Assembly (NCBI RefSeq): GCF_000801335.2
Contig: NZ_JSEH01000006.1
Location: 1 to 64,000, forward strand
DNA from: Desulfovibrio sp. TomC
Lineage (GTDB): Bacteria > Desulfobacterota > Desulfovibrionia > Desulfovibrionales > Desulfovibrionaceae
DNA length: 64,000 bases
Reading direction: 5' to 3'
Part shown: in pieces, positions 62,242 to 64,000 of the stretch
How positions within the stretch are numbered: the stretch's first letter is position 1
How the letters are laid out: the number at the start of each line of letters is the position of its first letter
The notes under the pieces: generated by a model
Databases searched by the model: none
What the model was told of the DNA's origin: nothing
The model's input: only the letters and a program-made list of their open reading frames with translations
Made by a program: the position numbers and the translations under genes

Positions 62242-63714
62242 ATGGCAGCGACGACGCAAATAAAGCAGCTTCGGATCGCCACCCGCAATTGCGGTTTCAT
62301 CGATCCCGAAAGCCTCGACGATTATATCGCCCAGCGCGGCTACGAGGCCTTGGCCAAAGTCCTCACCATGACCCCGGCCGAGGTCGTGGAAGTCATCAAA
62401 ACCGCCGGCCTGCGCGGCCGGGGCGGCGGCGGCTTCCCCACCGGCGTCAAATGGGGCATCGCGCTCTCCAACAAGGCCGACCAGAAATACATGGTCTGCA
62501 ACGCCGACGAAGGCGATCCGGGCGCGTTCATGGACCGCGCCGTCCTGGAAGGCGACCCTCATTCCATCGTCGAGGCCATGGCCATTGGCGGCTACGCCAT
62601 CGGGGCCACCCTGGGCGCGGTCTACATCCGGGCCGAATATCCCCTGGCCATCAAACGCCTGAGAAAGGCCATCGACGACGCCAGGGCCATGGGCCTTCTC
62701 GGCAAGAACATCTTTGGCTCGGGCTTTGATTTCGACATCGAGATCAAGTACGGGGCCGGCGCGTTCGTGTGCGGCGAAGAAACCGCGCTCATTCGCTCCA
62801 TGGAAGGCCATCGCGGCGAACCCGTCAGCAAGCCGCCCTTCCCGGCCCAGTCCGGCTATTGGAAAAAGCCCACCATCGTCAACAACGTCGAGACCTTCGC
62901 CAATGTCCCGGCCATCATTTTAAAGGGCGCGGACTGGTTCTCGTCGATCGGCACCGCCACCTCCAAGGGCACCAAGGTGTTCGCCCTGGCCGGCAAGATC
63001 GTCAACGTGGGCCTCATCGAAGTGCCCATGGGCACCTCGCTGCGCGAAGTCATCTTCGACATCGGCGGCGGCTGCCCCGACGGCAAGGAATTCAAGGCCG
63101 TCCAGACCGGCGGTCCCTCCGGCGGCGCCCTGGCCCACAAAGACCTCGACGTGGCCATCGACTATGAGTCGCTTATTGCCCGCAAGTCCATGATGGGCTC
63201 CGGCGGCATGGTGGTCATGGACGAGGACGACTGCATGGTCTCGGTGGCCAAGTTCTTCCTCGACTTCACCATGGACGAGACCTGCGGCAAGTGCACCCCG
63301 TGCCGCATCGGCTCCAAGCGCCTGTTTGAAATACTCGACAAGATCACCAAGGGCCACGGCACCCAGGCCGATCTGTCCCGGATGAAGACCCTGTGCGAGT
63401 CCATCAAGGATACGGCCCTGTGCGGCCTGGGCCAGACCATGCCCAACCCCATCCTCTCCACCATGGACACCTTCGCCAACGAGTACGAAGCCCACGTCAC
63501 CCAGAAAAAGTGCCCGGCCCATGTCTGCACGGCCATGCTGACCTACACCATTGATCCGGCCAAGTGCACCGGTTGCACCCTGTGCACCAAGGTCTGTCCG
63601 GTGGAATGCATCTCCGGCACGAAGAAGCAGCCGCACGTCATCGATGCCTCCAAGTGCATCAAGTGCGGCGCCTGCTACGACAAGTGCAAGTTTGACTCCG
63701 TCATCAAGCTGTAA
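62242..63714 (+). CDS. hndC: NADP-reducing hydrogenase subunit C (NuoF-like)
   Basis: A 490 aa flavo-iron-sulfur subunit. NAD(H)/FMN region: GLRGRGGGGFPTGVKWG and CNADEGDPGAFMDRAVLEGD, then GAGAFVCGEETALIRSMEG; the 4Fe-4S N3-type cluster is MDETCGKCTPCRIG (~345); the end is a two-4Fe-4S ferredoxin (CTGCTLCTKVCPVECI and CIKCGACYDKCKFDSV). The extra ferredoxin is typical of bifurcating hydrogenases. GGGAG lies before the ATG. It binds HndA and HndB and links NAD(P) to the hydrogenase. Confidence 0.97.
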   Translation: MAATTQIKQLRIATRNCGFIDPESLDDYIAQRGYEALAKVLTMTPAEVVEVIKTAGLRGRGGGGFPTGVKWGIALSNKADQKYMVCNADEGDPGAFMDRAVLEGDPHSIVEAMAIGGYAIGATLGAVYIRAEYPLAIKRLRKAIDDARAMGLLGKNIFGSGFDFDIEIKYGAGAFVCGEETALIRSMEGHRGEPVSKPPFPAQSGYWKKPTIVNNVETFANVPAIILKGADWFSSIGTATSKGTKVFALAGKIVNVGLIEVPMGTSLREVIFDIGGGCPDGKEFKAVQTGGPSGGALAHKDLDVAIDYESLIARKSMMGSGGMVVMDEDDCMVSVAKFFLDFTMDETCGKCTPCRIGSKRLFEILDKITKGHGTQADLSRMKTLCESIKDTALCGLGQTMPNPILSTMDTFANEYEAHVTQKKCPAHVCTAMLTYTIDPAKCTGCTLCTKVCPVECISGTKKQPHVIDASKCIKCGACYDKCKFDSVIKL

Positions 63715-63732
63715 GGCCGAAGGAGGTCTGCA

Positions 63733-64000
63733 ATGTCCATGCTGACAGTAACTATAGACGGCAAAACAACCACCGTCCCGGCCGGCAGCACCATCTTGGA
63801 TGCCGCCAAGAAGCTGGATGTCGATATTCCGACCCTGTGCTACCTGAACCTCGAAGACCTGCGGGTCAACAATAACGTCGCCTCCTGCCGCATCTGCGTG
63901 GTCGAGGTCGAAGGCCGCCGCAATCTGGCCCCGGCCTGCGCCACCCCGGCTGCCGACAAGATGGTGGTCAAGACCAACACCTTGCGCGTCTTAAACGCCC
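63733..64000 (+). CDS. hndD: NADP-reducing hydrogenase subunit D ([FeFe]-hydrogenase), 5' part
   Basis: The first 89 residues are seen; the frame runs out of the window. They form the [2Fe-2S] ferredoxin domain of [FeFe] hydrogenases and NuoG: TVTIDGKTTTVPAGSTILD, then IPTLCYLNLEDL, ASCRICVVEVEG and PACATPAADK supply the Cys ligands. AAGGAGG lies before the ATG at 63733, 18 bases after hndC. The H-cluster part is outside the window. Confidence 0.95.
   Translation, partial: MSMLTVTIDGKTTTVPAGSTILDAAKKLDVDIPTLCYLNLEDLRVNNNVASCRICVVEVEGRRNLAPACATPAADKMVVKTNTLRVLNA

Overview
The window looks like a high-GC sulfate-reducing delta-proteobacterium of the Desulfovibrio/Solidesulfovibrio type. The main reasons are the NADP-reducing (electron-bifurcating) hydrogenase operon hndABCD at the right edge, a heme-c chemotaxis receptor next to a tetraheme cytochrome, sigma54-type promoters and a response regulator of the sigma54 activator family, and many c-di-GMP proteins. 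The assignment is inferred from gene content; no 16S gene is present.

Layout. 1-66: 3' end of a tRNA with its terminator. 326-3929: cytochrome b561, a putative rhamnosyltransferase and a lipoprotein with a strong terminator. 3986-17217: a glycan-modification operon behind a sigma54-like promoter, in which most proteins fuse a SAM methyltransferase to one or two glycosyltransferases or to a barrel domain, together with a TylF-like methyltransferase and a radical SAM/SPASM protein. 17277-24095: a secreted alpha/beta hydrolase, a secreted thaumatin-like protein, a decayed pirin gene and an AT-rich HD-GYP gene, separated by sparse DNA. 24096-30240: signalling genes (REC-PAS-GGDEF-EAL, CBS pair, Cache-HAMP-PP2C phosphatase) and a 3D-domain exported protein. 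30737-36019: VOC protein, hemL, an HlyD-type secretion adaptor, a small unknown protein, a cyclic-nucleotide-binding-domain protein and murB. 36056-38157: an AT-rich three-gene operon (ASCH domain, membrane-anchored unknown, GNAT acetyltransferase) lying exactly between murB and trmFO; this is the best candidate here for an undescribed system. 38215-46527: trmFO, a type I secretion ABC exporter with two degenerate C39-like domains, wrbA, a second REC-PAS-GGDEF-EAL protein and rlpA. 46886-53645: HU/IHF protein, HIT protein, radical SAM protein, secreted unknown, amidohydrolase, EAL-HDOD protein, Rrf2 regulator and isochorismatase-like hydrolase. 54167-57848: iron alcohol dehydrogenase translationally linked to a PAS histidine kinase and a sigma54-dependent response regulator. 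58210-60566: tetraheme cytochrome c and heme-c MCP. 61275-64000: hndA, hndB, hndC and the start of hndD, with a leader region carrying a sigma54-like promoter and a perfect CRP/FNR-type dyad.

How the genes fit together. Three themes recur: surface glycan and export functions (glycosyltransferase cluster, type I secretion parts, rlpA), c-di-GMP and redox sensing (two GGDEF-EAL proteins, EAL-HDOD, HD-GYP, heme MCP, two-component pair), and hydrogen/alcohol energy metabolism (hnd, iron ADH). A G/C-rich palindromic intergenic repeat is present three times just after stop codons. Most coding starts were chosen from visible Shine-Dalgarno (SD) sequences and often lie inside the longest open frame. 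No IS element, integrase, CRISPR array or rRNA was seen.
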